Notes under the pieces: model-generated
What the model was told of the DNA's origin: nothing
Databases searched by the model: none
The model's input: the letters and a program-made list of their open reading frames with translations, nothing else
Shown: positions 9,448 through 16,707 of the stretch, piece by piece
Position numbering within the stretch: the first letter of the stretch is position 1
How the letters are laid out: every line of letters starts with the position of its first letter
Position numbers and translations under genes: made by a program
DNA from: RFPW01 sp040401595
GTDB taxonomy: Bacteria; Pseudomonadota; Gammaproteobacteria; Burkholderiales; Burkholderiaceae_E
Assembly (NCBI GenBank): GCA_040401595.1
Contig: JBBAOE010000007.1
Span: forward strand, 62,001 to 126,000
Reading direction: 5' to 3'
Length of the DNA stretch: 64,000 nucleotides

Positions 9448-10404
9448 ATGATTTCGGTTCTGGATTCCCTGATTCTGGCGGCCCAGCAAGCGCTCTATGA
9501 ACGGGCTGTCCAACCTGCGCTGCTGGCGCTGGGCGAATTGCGCCTGGCCGAGATCGCTTATGACGCGACCGAATGGCCGGTCATTGGTCTCGTCGAGCTC
9601 GCGGTCATGGTCCCGTTGATGATCGCGCTGGAGCGGGCATTCCCCGTGGAGGCCGTCCATGACCGGCGCGCAGTCTTCACCGACATCGTTTACGCGCTGC
9701 TGCATCGTTTCGGCGTTTTCCCCTTGCTGGCGTTTTTTCTGCTGACCCCAGCGTTTGACGCCGTCGAGGGGTTTTTGCGTCTGGGCGGATTCAGTCGGCC
9801 GAATCTCGATGCGATCTGGCCCGGGATGAGTGACCGACCCCTGGTGTCGTTTTTGATCTATCTGGTCGCGCTCGACTTCGTCGACTATTGGATCCACCGT
9901 GGACAACACGCCTTGCGCTGGTGGTGGGAATTGCATGCCGTCCATCACAGCCAACGTCAAATGACCTTCTGGTCTGATGAACGTAATCACCTGCTGGACG
10001 ATCTCGTACGCGACGCTGTTCTGGCCTTGGTTGCCCTGGCGATCGGTGTGGCGCCCGGGCAATTCGTATGGCTGGTGGTGGCATCGCGGATGATCCAGCA
10101 ATGGCAGCATGCCAATCTGCGTTTGCGCTTGCCTGGCCCGATCCGTTATCTCATCGTGGGGCCGGAGTTTCACCGACGCCACCACGGCATTGGGGTCGGT
10201 CATGAAGGTCCGACCCAGGGGGTCAATTTCGGCGTCCTGTTGCCGTGGTGGGATCAGTGCTTCGGAACCGTTGACTGGCGAGACGGGTTCGTGCCAACCG
10301 GGATCCGGGATCAACTGGCCGGCCGCGAGTACGGGCAGGGGGTGTTGACGCAACACTGGTTTGCATTGCGTCGGATCCTCAATCGGGATTTCCGCGGGCG
10401 TTGA
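9448..10404 (+). CDS. Sterol desaturase / fatty acid hydroxylase superfamily membrane protein
   Basis: A 318-residue integral membrane protein with the His-box set of the di-iron hydroxylase superfamily: HRGQH, HAVHH (in ELHAVHHSQRQ), and HRRHH (in GPEFHRRHHGIG). Hydrophobic stretches near residues 45-70, 85-110, 135-155 and 190-215 would carry these boxes to the cytosolic face. Members oxidise lipid chains such as fatty acids, sterols or hopanoid-type lipids; the substrate here is not evident. It starts 10 bp after the deacetylase gene, so it probably belongs to the same envelope operon. Confidence 0.85.
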   Translation: MISVLDSLILAAQQALYERAVQPALLALGELRLAEIAYDATEWPVIGLVELAVMVPLMIALERAFPVEAVHDRRAVFTDIVYALLHRFGVFPLLAFFLLTPAFDAVEGFLRLGGFSRPNLDAIWPGMSDRPLVSFLIYLVALDFVDYWIHRGQHALRWWWELHAVHHSQRQMTFWSDERNHLLDDLVRDAVLALVALAIGVAPGQFVWLVVASRMIQQWQHANLRLRLPGPIRYLIVGPEFHRRHHGIGVGHEGPTQGVNFGVLLPWWDQCFGTVDWRDGFVPTGIRDQLAGREYGQGVLTQHWFALRRILNRDFRGR

Positions 10405-10460
10405 CTCAGTAACAGCGTGCACGCGCCGCTGGCTGCGCCGGCGCGAACAACAGGGTGATC

Positions 10461-10482
10461 GGGCGCTCGGTGGGCGCCCTTT
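10461..10482 (+). terminator. Weak hairpin with short T-run before the CinA-like gene
   Basis: GGGCGC (10461-10466) pairs with GCGCCC (10474-10479) across a 7-base loop, followed by TTT. It sits between the hydroxylase-like gene and the next start at 10494. It could be a weak terminator or a structured leader; the stem is short. Confidence 0.3.
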
Positions 10483-10493
10483 GGAGCTTCAAG

Positions 10494-11267
10494 ATGTCGT
10501 TTGGTTTGATCGTGATTGGTGACGAGATTCTTTCGGGCAAGCGCCAGGACAAACACTTTTCCCAAGTGGTCAGTCTTTTGTCTGCCCGTGGACTACAACT
10601 TTCGTGGGCGGCAGTACTGGGCGATGATCGCGATCGCCTGACCGATGTCCTGCGCCGCAGCTTCGAGCGGGGTGATCGAGTGATTTCCTGCGGGGGCATT
10701 GGGGCCACGCCGGATGACCATACCCGCCAGGCTGCGGCTGCGGCGCTGGGCGTTCCGTTGGTCGCGCACCCTGAGGCGGTCGAACTCATCACCGAGCGTT
10801 GCCGCGAGATGGCGCTAGAGGGGAAGGGCAGCGCAGATATGAGCCTTCCGGAGAATCGGCAACGCCTGAAGATGGGTGAATTTCCGGAAGGCAGTCGAAT
10901 TATTCCTAATCCGTATAACAAAATTCCGGGCTTCTCGCTCGCGGATCACTGGTTCGTTCCGGGTTTCCCGGTGATGGCCTGGCCGATGGTCGAATGGGTG
11001 CTTGATCATCAGTACCGTCAGCTGCATCATCGTCTGACACTGGTTGATCGATCGATGATTTTGCACGACCTGGCTGAGTCCACGATCACGCCACTGATGG
11101 AGGCGGTCGAGCGCGACTTCCCGCAGGCCAAGGTCTACAGCCTGCCATCCATGGGGGAAGGGGGACTGCGCCGCCACATCGAGCTTGGTGTCAAGGGTGA
11201 AGAGGCCGTCGTTGGGCCTGCGTTTGCGGCGCTCGAACGCGGGGTGGCAGCGCTACGCAATCCATAG
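10494..11267 (+). CDS. CinA/MoaB-like molybdopterin-binding domain protein
   Basis: A 257-residue cytosolic protein with the MoCF-biosynthesis-type fold found at the N-terminus of CinA: MSFGLIVIGDEILSGKRQD, then ISCGGIGATPDDHTRQA, which is the signature loop. A C-terminal CinA amidase domain is absent, so it is the short stand-alone form. An earlier in-frame GTG at 10455 exists, but ATG 10494 has a GGAG upstream and begins exactly at the conserved domain. Specific function is unknown; related domains bind nucleotides or pterins. Confidence 0.85.
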   Translation: MSFGLIVIGDEILSGKRQDKHFSQVVSLLSARGLQLSWAAVLGDDRDRLTDVLRRSFERGDRVISCGGIGATPDDHTRQAAAAALGVPLVAHPEAVELITERCREMALEGKGSADMSLPENRQRLKMGEFPEGSRIIPNPYNKIPGFSLADHWFVPGFPVMAWPMVEWVLDHQYRQLHHRLTLVDRSMILHDLAESTITPLMEAVERDFPQAKVYSLPSMGEGGLRRHIELGVKGEEAVVGPAFAALERGVAALRNP

Positions 11268-11320
11268 CGCGCGTGATCGGGCAGAGCCGTGCCAACGGAG
11301 CGTATCCCTGCCTCTGGACA

Positions 11321-11344
11321 AGAAAAAGCCCGGCATAACCGGGC
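11321..11344 (-). terminator. Intrinsic terminator of the phasin 1 gene
   Basis: On the minus strand, GCCCGG-TTATG-CCGGGC is followed by TTTTTCTT. This is a 6-bp GC stem, 5-base loop and U-run in the usual arrangement, about 80 bp past the phasin 1 stop codon. Confidence 0.8.
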
Positions 11345-11425
11345 AAACGTACCGCGGATCTGGTGATCTCAGGCGGTACGCGGAGGAGAGAGAAGAGACA
11401 GTAGAGTTAGAGCGAGAAAACCAGG

Positions 11426-11959
11426 TCAGGCTGCTTTGCGTGCGCGCGCTGCCGGCTTGGTCGAAGCGATGACCTGCTCTTCAGCAAACTGGGCAGCTTT
11501 CTGGCCCGCCTTGGTTGCCTGTTCGATCGAAGCCTTGACCAATGAGAGCGCGTTACGGGCCGCCGCGAAGATCGGCTCGCTACCTGCCGGTGCGGTTCGG
11601 GAGGCGGATTCAAACCAGGCCTGGGTCACTTGCTGGCTGTCCTGAACATGTTTCTGGATTGTTTCCGAAATCGCAGTGCGGGTCTCGTTGCTGATCTCGT
11701 AGGCTTGACGTGCGTAGGATGAGAGTTTTTCGCTCGCCGGGTTTGCGATCGAGGTCAGGTTGGTGACCAGCTTGCTGGGATCTTTCAGATCGGTGAAAGC
11801 CTGTGAATGGCTGGCGACGTCTTCAAGCATGGTACGGCTGGCCTGCATCTGGAGGGCGATCAGTTTTTCTGTGCCTTCAATGGTTTTGAGGCTGATGGTC
11901 TGCATCAGGTCAAGCATCAGGCGCTGGGCCGGGATGATGGATTCAAAGCTGTTTTTCAT
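11426..11959 (-). CDS. Phasin family protein (phasin 1)
   Basis: A 177-residue protein of the PHB-granule phasin family, amphipathic helical proteins that coat polyhydroxyalkanoate granules. Recognised by the pattern of short helices without membrane segments: RLMLDLMQTISLKTIEGTEK, LKDPSKLVTNLTSIANPASEK and SYARQAYEISNETRTAI, plus the Ala/Lys-rich tail. ATG 11959 begins the conserved part; the reading frame runs further upstream but without family features. Its promoter (12082-12110) is bracketed by inverted copies of a TGC-rich element also found at the second phasin gene (27903-28457), which it resembles throughout. Confidence 0.9.
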   Translation of the reverse strand: MKNSFESIIPAQRLMLDLMQTISLKTIEGTEKLIALQMQASRTMLEDVASHSQAFTDLKDPSKLVTNLTSIANPASEKLSSYARQAYEISNETRTAISETIQKHVQDSQQVTQAWFESASRTAPAGSEPIFAAARNALSLVKASIEQATKAGQKAAQFAEEQVIASTKPAARARKAA

Positions 11960-12060
11960 GACGGTACTCACGGATAGGTCAGAGGTGCTGAGTGCTAAAG
12001 AGGGCGGTCTCAACAGCCTCCCGGGTAGATAATTGGGGTTGAAGCTCGAAGGGCGCGGTG

Positions 12061-12135
12061 ATTGCTGCATCGCACCATCTCACTATCTCCTCGGCTTCAT
12101 CCAAAGTCAAGAACAAGTTGTTGCGTTGCAGCAAT
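12061..12135 (-). promoter_or_regulatory. Phasin 1 promoter bracketed by inverted TGC-rich operator elements
   Basis: Minus-strand -35 TTGACT (12105-12110), 17-bp spacer and -10 GATAGT (12082-12087). Seven bases upstream of the -35 lies TTGTTGCGTTGCAGCAAT on the plus strand (12118-12135). At the expected transcription start lies ATTGCTGCATCGCA (12061-12074), whose reverse complement matches the last 14 bases of the first element at 13 of 14 positions. The first 18-bp element is repeated exactly at 28606-28623 near the other phasin promoter. The layout suggests a repressor, plausibly PhaR-type, which controls phasins in other PHB producers. Confidence 0.65.
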
Positions 12136-12163
12136 TGTGTCACAGGTTTGTTCTGCGGGCGTC

Positions 12164-13144
12164 ATGAAGGCATTTCACAGCGACCAGTTTGTTCTGCCCC
12201 TGCCGCCGGCGCACCGATTCCCGATGCAGAAATACGCTCGACTGCGTTTAGCGGTCGAGCAGACCCTGCCGCAGGTGACGTTGCTCGAACCGCCCGCCGC
12301 AACCGATGGACAACTCGCCCTCGCGCATCACCCCCACTGGATCGAGCGCTTTTGCCAAGGGGCGCTGGATCGCGCCGAACAGCGCGCCATTGGATTTCCC
12401 TGGTCACCGGAGATGGTTGAGCGCTCGCGGCGCTCGGCCGGAGCGACGATTGCCGCTGCACGCGCTGCCTTGGTCGAGGGGGTCAGCGTCAATCTGGCGG
12501 GCGGAACCCATCACGCTCATGCGGATCGCGGCGAGGGCTTTTGTTGCTTTAATGATGTCGCTGTTGCCGCCCGCCTGATGCAGGCAGAGAATCGGGTGCG
12601 GCGAGTCGCCATTCTTGATCTGGATGTGCATCAGGGTAACGGCACGGCAACCATTCTGGCCTCAGACCCCACCATCTTCACGCTCTCGGTGCACGCGCAA
12701 GACAATTGGCCGTTTCGTAAGGCTTCCAGTGACCTGGACGTCGGCCTGGCCGACGGTACTGGAGACGACGCTTATCTGTCGGCATTGGCAGGCGCACTGC
12801 GGACGCTCGAGCATCGGTTCGTGGCCGATCTGCTGTTGTTCATTGCTGGTGCCGATGTCCTGAGCGGCGATCGGCTCGGGCGACTTGCACTGACACCTGA
12901 AGGGATCCGAGCACGCGACCGGTTCGTCTTCGATTGGGCGCGGGCGCGTGGCCTGCCGGTTGCTGTTGCGATGGGTGGTGGATATTGCAGCGACATCGCC
13001 CAGACGGTCTCGGTCCACCGCGCCACCGTTGCGATCGCAGCTGAATTCTGTCTGATGCAGCGCGGTGGATTGTCCCAGCCGCTGGCATCGGCCACGCTGA
13101 GCACAGCCGCGCCAACAGAACCTACCCCGGTAACCGGAGGCTGA
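12164..13144 (+). CDS. Histone deacetylase family (class II-like) amidohydrolase
   Basis: A 326-residue zinc-dependent amidohydrolase of the HDAC/AcuC/acetylpolyamine amidohydrolase superfamily. Key motifs: the catalytic His pair in THHAHADRGEGFCCFND, the zinc-binding DLDVHQGNG, AGADVLSGDRLGRLALT with the third zinc ligand Asp, and the terminal MGGGYCSD. ATG 12164 precedes the conserved MKAFHSDQF start. Bacterial members deacetylate acetyl-lysine (AcuC-like) or acetylated small amines; the substrate is not settled by sequence. It is divergent from phasin 1 and shares its regulatory interval. The DMT exporter gene follows 4 bp downstream. Confidence 0.88.
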   Translation: MKAFHSDQFVLPLPPAHRFPMQKYARLRLAVEQTLPQVTLLEPPAATDGQLALAHHPHWIERFCQGALDRAEQRAIGFPWSPEMVERSRRSAGATIAAARAALVEGVSVNLAGGTHHAHADRGEGFCCFNDVAVAARLMQAENRVRRVAILDLDVHQGNGTATILASDPTIFTLSVHAQDNWPFRKASSDLDVGLADGTGDDAYLSALAGALRTLEHRFVADLLLFIAGADVLSGDRLGRLALTPEGIRARDRFVFDWARARGLPVAVAMGGGYCSDIAQTVSVHRATVAIAAEFCLMQRGGLSQPLASATLSTAAPTEPTPVTGG

Positions 13145-13148
13145 GCCG

Positions 13149-14042
13149 ATGTTGCCCGGTCCATCGACATCGCGCTGGATCGCGGGCATCGCCCCGCTGG
13201 CGTTCGTGGTCCTGTGGTCGACCGGGTTCATCGTCGCCCGGTTCGCCCTGCCACATTCGCAACCCATCATCTTTCTGGCCTTGCGCGTAGCCTGCGCCGG
13301 CCTGGTGCTCGCCCTCTGGGCCAATCTGTCGCGGGCCACGTGGCCCACGTCCAGGCAGACGCTGCACCTGATCGTTGCCGGGCTGCTGGTTCAGGGGTGC
13401 TACCTCGCGGGCGTCTGGGTGGGCATCAGTCAGGGGATGCCTGCCGGTCTCACGGCACTGATCGTGAATCTTCAGCCGGTCCTGACCGCTCTGGCTGCGC
13501 CGTGGTGGCTGGGCGAGCGGCAATCACTTCGCGGGTGGTTCGGTCTGTTGCTGGGCTTCGGCGGGGTCGCCATGGTCGTGGCCCACCGCCTGGAGAGTGA
13601 TCATCTCGCGGTTTCGGCGATCGTGTTTTGCCTTCTGGCGCTGGTCGGGATCACAGCAGGTTCGCTCTGGCAGAAACGTTATGTTCCCCAGTTCGATTTG
13701 CGCACAGGAACATGCATCCAGTATCTCGCTGCCCTCGTATTCTTCGCGCCCCTGGCGTGGTGGTTCGAGGGGGCTTGGCCAGACTGGCATCCGGAGTTGC
13801 TCTGGGCCATGCTCTGGTCGGTGTTCGCGCTTTCGATTGGCGCGGTTTTTCTGATGTTCTTGCTGATGCGTCGGGGTGAGGCAACGCGGGTGGCCAGTCT
13901 TTTCTACCTCGTTCCGCCCGTCACAGCGCTCATGGCCTGGGTTTTTTTCCAAGAACCATTCGGTTTGATGGCAGCGTTTGGTATGGTTGTGACGGCGGTT
14001 GGCGTCTCCCTTGTGCAGGTCCGGCCCTCCTCGCGCTCATAG
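13149..14042 (+). CDS. EamA/DMT-superfamily metabolite exporter
   Basis: A 297-residue inner-membrane protein with about ten hydrophobic helices arranged as two EamA repeats (about 13-145 and 155-290). The first helix has FVVLWSTGFIVARFALP and the repeat carries PVLTALAAPWWLGERQSLRGW, both typical of this family. Members export amino acids, metabolites or drugs; the substrate cannot be read from sequence. A GGAGG ribosome site lies a few bases before ATG 13149. It follows the HDAC-like gene by 4 bp and is probably co-transcribed. Confidence 0.87.
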   Translation: MLPGPSTSRWIAGIAPLAFVVLWSTGFIVARFALPHSQPIIFLALRVACAGLVLALWANLSRATWPTSRQTLHLIVAGLLVQGCYLAGVWVGISQGMPAGLTALIVNLQPVLTALAAPWWLGERQSLRGWFGLLLGFGGVAMVVAHRLESDHLAVSAIVFCLLALVGITAGSLWQKRYVPQFDLRTGTCIQYLAALVFFAPLAWWFEGAWPDWHPELLWAMLWSVFALSIGAVFLMFLLMRRGEATRVASLFYLVPPVTALMAWVFFQEPFGLMAAFGMVVTAVGVSLVQVRPSSRS

Positions 14043-14068
14043 CGACGGAATCTATACCGAGGTTCATT

Positions 14069-15244
14069 GTGAGTATTTCGAGAACGATGTTCGCACGGTC
14101 AGATTACCGGGCATGGCGCTTGATACCTACCCGTTGGTCCGACAATGATGTTTATGGCCACGTGAATAACGTTGTGTACTACGAATGGTTCGACACGGCG
14201 GTCAACAGCCTTCTGATTGAGGCTGGCGTGCTGGATTTCGCCCAGAGTCAGTCGATCGGACTCGTCGTTGAAACGGGATGTTCGTACTTCGAGTCCGTGA
14301 CCTATCCTGAGACCATCGAAGCCGGTATCCGGGTCGGTCGGCTGGGTAACTCCAGCGTCCGCTACGAACTCGGGATCTTTAAACCGGGTGAACCGTTGGC
14401 GCTGGCTGCTGGGCATTTCATTCACGTCTACGTGGACCGGGACAGCCGCCGACCCACCCCGCTTCCGGCGCCGCTCCGGGCGGCGCTCGGACCTCTGGTC
14501 GCCACGCTCGACACAAAGCCCGATCCCTCATCGGTGGACGCATCCAAGGATCTTGCGGCGGATGTGGCTGCCGTTGACCGGGCAATGATCCAGCGCCGTT
14601 CCACGCGCGCCTTTTTGCCCCGCGCGGTCCCGCGTGCAACGCTGGCGGAGATTCTTGCGATCGCGAGTCGGGCGCCTTCGGGGACCAATGCCCAGCCCTG
14701 GCGGGTCAGGGCCCTGACCGGACACGCGCTCAACGCCCTGTGTGACCGACTGTGCGCCGTGGTCGACGATCCGGCTCAATCAGCGCTGCATGAGCCCGAG
14801 TACGCCTATTACCCGCGCGACTGGGTTGCGCCTTATTCTGACCGCAGGCGGCAGGTGGGTTGGGCCCTGTATGGTTTGCTGGGCATCGCCCGCGGGGATC
14901 AGGAACGGATGCAGGCACAGCACCGGCGTAATTTCCGATTTTTTGACGCGCCTGTCGGATTGATATTCACCGTTGATCGGGTGCTGGAGCAGGGTAGTTG
15001 GCTCGACTATGGGATGTTTTTACAAAATGTGATGGTGGCTGCTCGCGTGCGTGGTCTGGATACCTGTCCGCAGGCCGCATTTGCCCAGTTCCACCGCGTG
15101 ATTGCCGACGAACTGTCAATACCAGACAGTGAAATGCTGGTTTGTGGGATGGCATTGGGGTACGCGAACACTACTGCGGTCGAAAATACCTTACAGACAC
15201 CGCGTGAATCGGTGGAAGGATTTGCCCACTTCTACGGGTTTTAA
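14069..15244 (+). CDS. Fusion: 4HBT acyl-CoA thioesterase + FMN nitroreductase domain
   Basis: A 391-residue two-domain protein starting at GTG 14069 with GAGG upstream. Residues 1-140 are a hotdog-fold thioesterase of 4-hydroxybenzoyl-CoA type: TRWSDNDVYGHVNNVVYYEW, with Asp27 the expected catalytic residue. After a 25-residue linker, residues 170-391 are a nitroreductase-like flavoprotein: IQRRSTRAFLPRAVPRATL and ASRAPSGTNAQPWR form the FMN-binding start, and CGMALGYANTTAVEN the conserved end. Both domains look complete and in one frame without slippage. It would combine thioester hydrolysis with an NAD(P)H-dependent reduction. Substrate unknown. Confidence 0.88.
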   Translation: MSISRTMFARSDYRAWRLIPTRWSDNDVYGHVNNVVYYEWFDTAVNSLLIEAGVLDFAQSQSIGLVVETGCSYFESVTYPETIEAGIRVGRLGNSSVRYELGIFKPGEPLALAAGHFIHVYVDRDSRRPTPLPAPLRAALGPLVATLDTKPDPSSVDASKDLAADVAAVDRAMIQRRSTRAFLPRAVPRATLAEILAIASRAPSGTNAQPWRVRALTGHALNALCDRLCAVVDDPAQSALHEPEYAYYPRDWVAPYSDRRRQVGWALYGLLGIARGDQERMQAQHRRNFRFFDAPVGLIFTVDRVLEQGSWLDYGMFLQNVMVAARVRGLDTCPQAAFAQFHRVIADELSIPDSEMLVCGMALGYANTTAVENTLQTPRESVEGFAHFYGF

Positions 15245-15275
15245 ATACGATCCTCGTTTTGAGATTCACAGAATT

Positions 15276-15284
15276 TGATAAACT
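15276..15284 (+). promoter_or_regulatory. Extended -10 element before the PBP7-like gene
   Basis: TG-A-TAAACT (TG 15276-15277, TAAACT 15279-15284) lies in an AT-rich 69-bp gap, 30 bp before the start of the peptidase gene. No convincing -35 is seen. The same TAAACT -10 with an extended TG occurs before rpsO. Confidence 0.4.
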
Positions 15285-15313
15285 CTTGTTTTGGATGATT
15301 TTCGAGTGCGACG

Positions 15314-16576
15314 ATGCGAGCTCTTGCTCCCCTGTTCGGTTTTGTAGTGGTGGTGTTGGGACTGAGCCTTGCGGTTCCCGTTCAGGCGAGCCGGGAGTTT
15401 AGGAGCGGGCAGGAACGCGCGTCCGATCGTCAGAGTGGTCAGGTCAAGAACCGGACTGCTCGTCACGAAAGCCATCGGTCGTCCGGCGTCCATTTGGAGC
15501 GTCAGGCGGCCCTTGAATCCAATGGCAGCGGTCGTCACGGGTCCGCACGATATCCCGTGCAGGGTGGAGGTCGCCCGGGTGCCCAGGACCGTCTGAGAAA
15601 GTCTCATGTGGTCGCGCTCCTGGAGGGGCGCGAGCCAAAGCCGACATCGCAGCGGTCCGTGCGCGAGCGCGCTGCGAGTCCTTTGCGAAGCGGTGTCCGG
15701 ATGCCGTCCGCATCGGCACAGCATGCATCCTTGAGCCAGTCGTTCGATTCGCCGCGCGCTGATGCGTTTGCAGGGCGGCGCTCGATTGCCCGTGCGACCG
15801 GTTTGCATAGCGCCGCTGATCCACTCGATCTGAATTCAGCGGTTGTTCTCGTGCTCGACCAGGAAACCGGTCGGACCTTGTACGAGAAGAATGCCAATGC
15901 CGTCTTGCCCATCGCTTCGATCACGAAGTTGATGACCGCGATGGTCGTACTCGAATCTGGTGATTCTCTTCACGAGTTGATCGAGATCACCGAAGCGGAT
16001 GTGGATACCGAAAAACACAGCAGCTCGCGCGTCCGGGTCGGCACGACGCTCACGCGGGCCGAGTTGCTTCAGCTGGCGCTGATGTCGTCTGAAAACCGGG
16101 CTGCTCATGCCTTGGCCAGGCGATCACGCTTGGGACTGACCGCGTTCGTGGCAGCTATGAACGTCAAGGCCCGGACCCTCGGGATGAACGACACGCAGTA
16201 TTCGGATCCCACCGGGCTGTCGAGTCGCAATGTTTCAACGGCGCGCGATCTCGCCCGCCTGGTCCGGGTCGCTGCAGACCAGCCATTGGTTCGGCAGTTT
16301 TCGACCGCAACGGATATGACGGCGGCCGTTCCGAATCAGCAGGTGTTTCGCAATACCAATCGTTTGATCCGTTCCGGGGATTGGGAAATCGACGTCTCGA
16401 AGACCGGCTATATCTCAGAGGCTGGACGTTGCCTGGTGATGCAGGTCAGGATTCAGGGCCGTCCGACGACGGTGGTGTTGTTGGATGCATTCGCGAGCCA
16501 GGCTCGAGCGACTGACGCAATGCGTATCCGACGCTGGCTGGAAACGACAGAAGCCGGCCGAATCACGACTTCCTGA
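15314..16576 (+). CDS. pbpG: D-alanyl-D-alanine endopeptidase, PBP7/S11 family
   Basis: A 420-residue periplasmic penicillin-binding peptidase that cleaves DD-crosslinks in peptidoglycan. A signal peptide spans 1-25 (ending VQAS). The catalytic set is complete: Ser202-x-x-Lys205 in ASITKLM, Ser259-Glu-Asn261 in MSSENRA, and Lys363-Thr-Gly in SKTGYI. The catalytic domain begins near 173 (NSAVVLVLDQETGRTLY). Between signal and domain lie about 145 residues rich in Arg, Ser, Gly and His and probably disordered; this is absent from E. coli PbpG (about 310 residues). The symbol follows family resemblance. Confidence 0.87.
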   Translation: MRALAPLFGFVVVVLGLSLAVPVQASREFRSGQERASDRQSGQVKNRTARHESHRSSGVHLERQAALESNGSGRHGSARYPVQGGGRPGAQDRLRKSHVVALLEGREPKPTSQRSVRERAASPLRSGVRMPSASAQHASLSQSFDSPRADAFAGRRSIARATGLHSAADPLDLNSAVVLVLDQETGRTLYEKNANAVLPIASITKLMTAMVVLESGDSLHELIEITEADVDTEKHSSSRVRVGTTLTRAELLQLALMSSENRAAHALARRSRLGLTAFVAAMNVKARTLGMNDTQYSDPTGLSSRNVSTARDLARLVRVAADQPLVRQFSTATDMTAAVPNQQVFRNTNRLIRSGDWEIDVSKTGYISEAGRCLVMQVRIQGRPTTVVLLDAFASQARATDAMRIRRWLETTEAGRITTS

Positions 16577-16659
16577 ATCGCGGCCGTTGCGATGAGCCGG
16601 ATTGTGCTTCAGGAAACTGGAGCGGGCTGACAAGCACAGTTGGACGACGAAAGCGCTTG

Positions 16660-16697
16660 GAGGCTCAGGGCAGCCGAAGGCGTCCCTGGGCCTCTTT
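16660..16697 (+). terminator. Intrinsic terminator-like hairpin after the PBP7-like gene
   Basis: GAGGCTCAGGG (16660-16670) pairs with CCCTGGGCCTC (16684-16694), an 11-bp stem with one G-T wobble and a 13-base loop, followed by TTT. It sits between the convergent peptidase and IclR genes and could serve the plus strand. Confidence 0.55.
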
Positions 16698-16707
16698 CAG
16701 GCGATGA

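Noticed and set aside
9166..10422. Antisense open frame (418 codons) over the hydroxylase-like gene
   Set aside because: The product is His/Gln/Arg-rich without family motifs, and the sense strand has the three His boxes of a real membrane enzyme.
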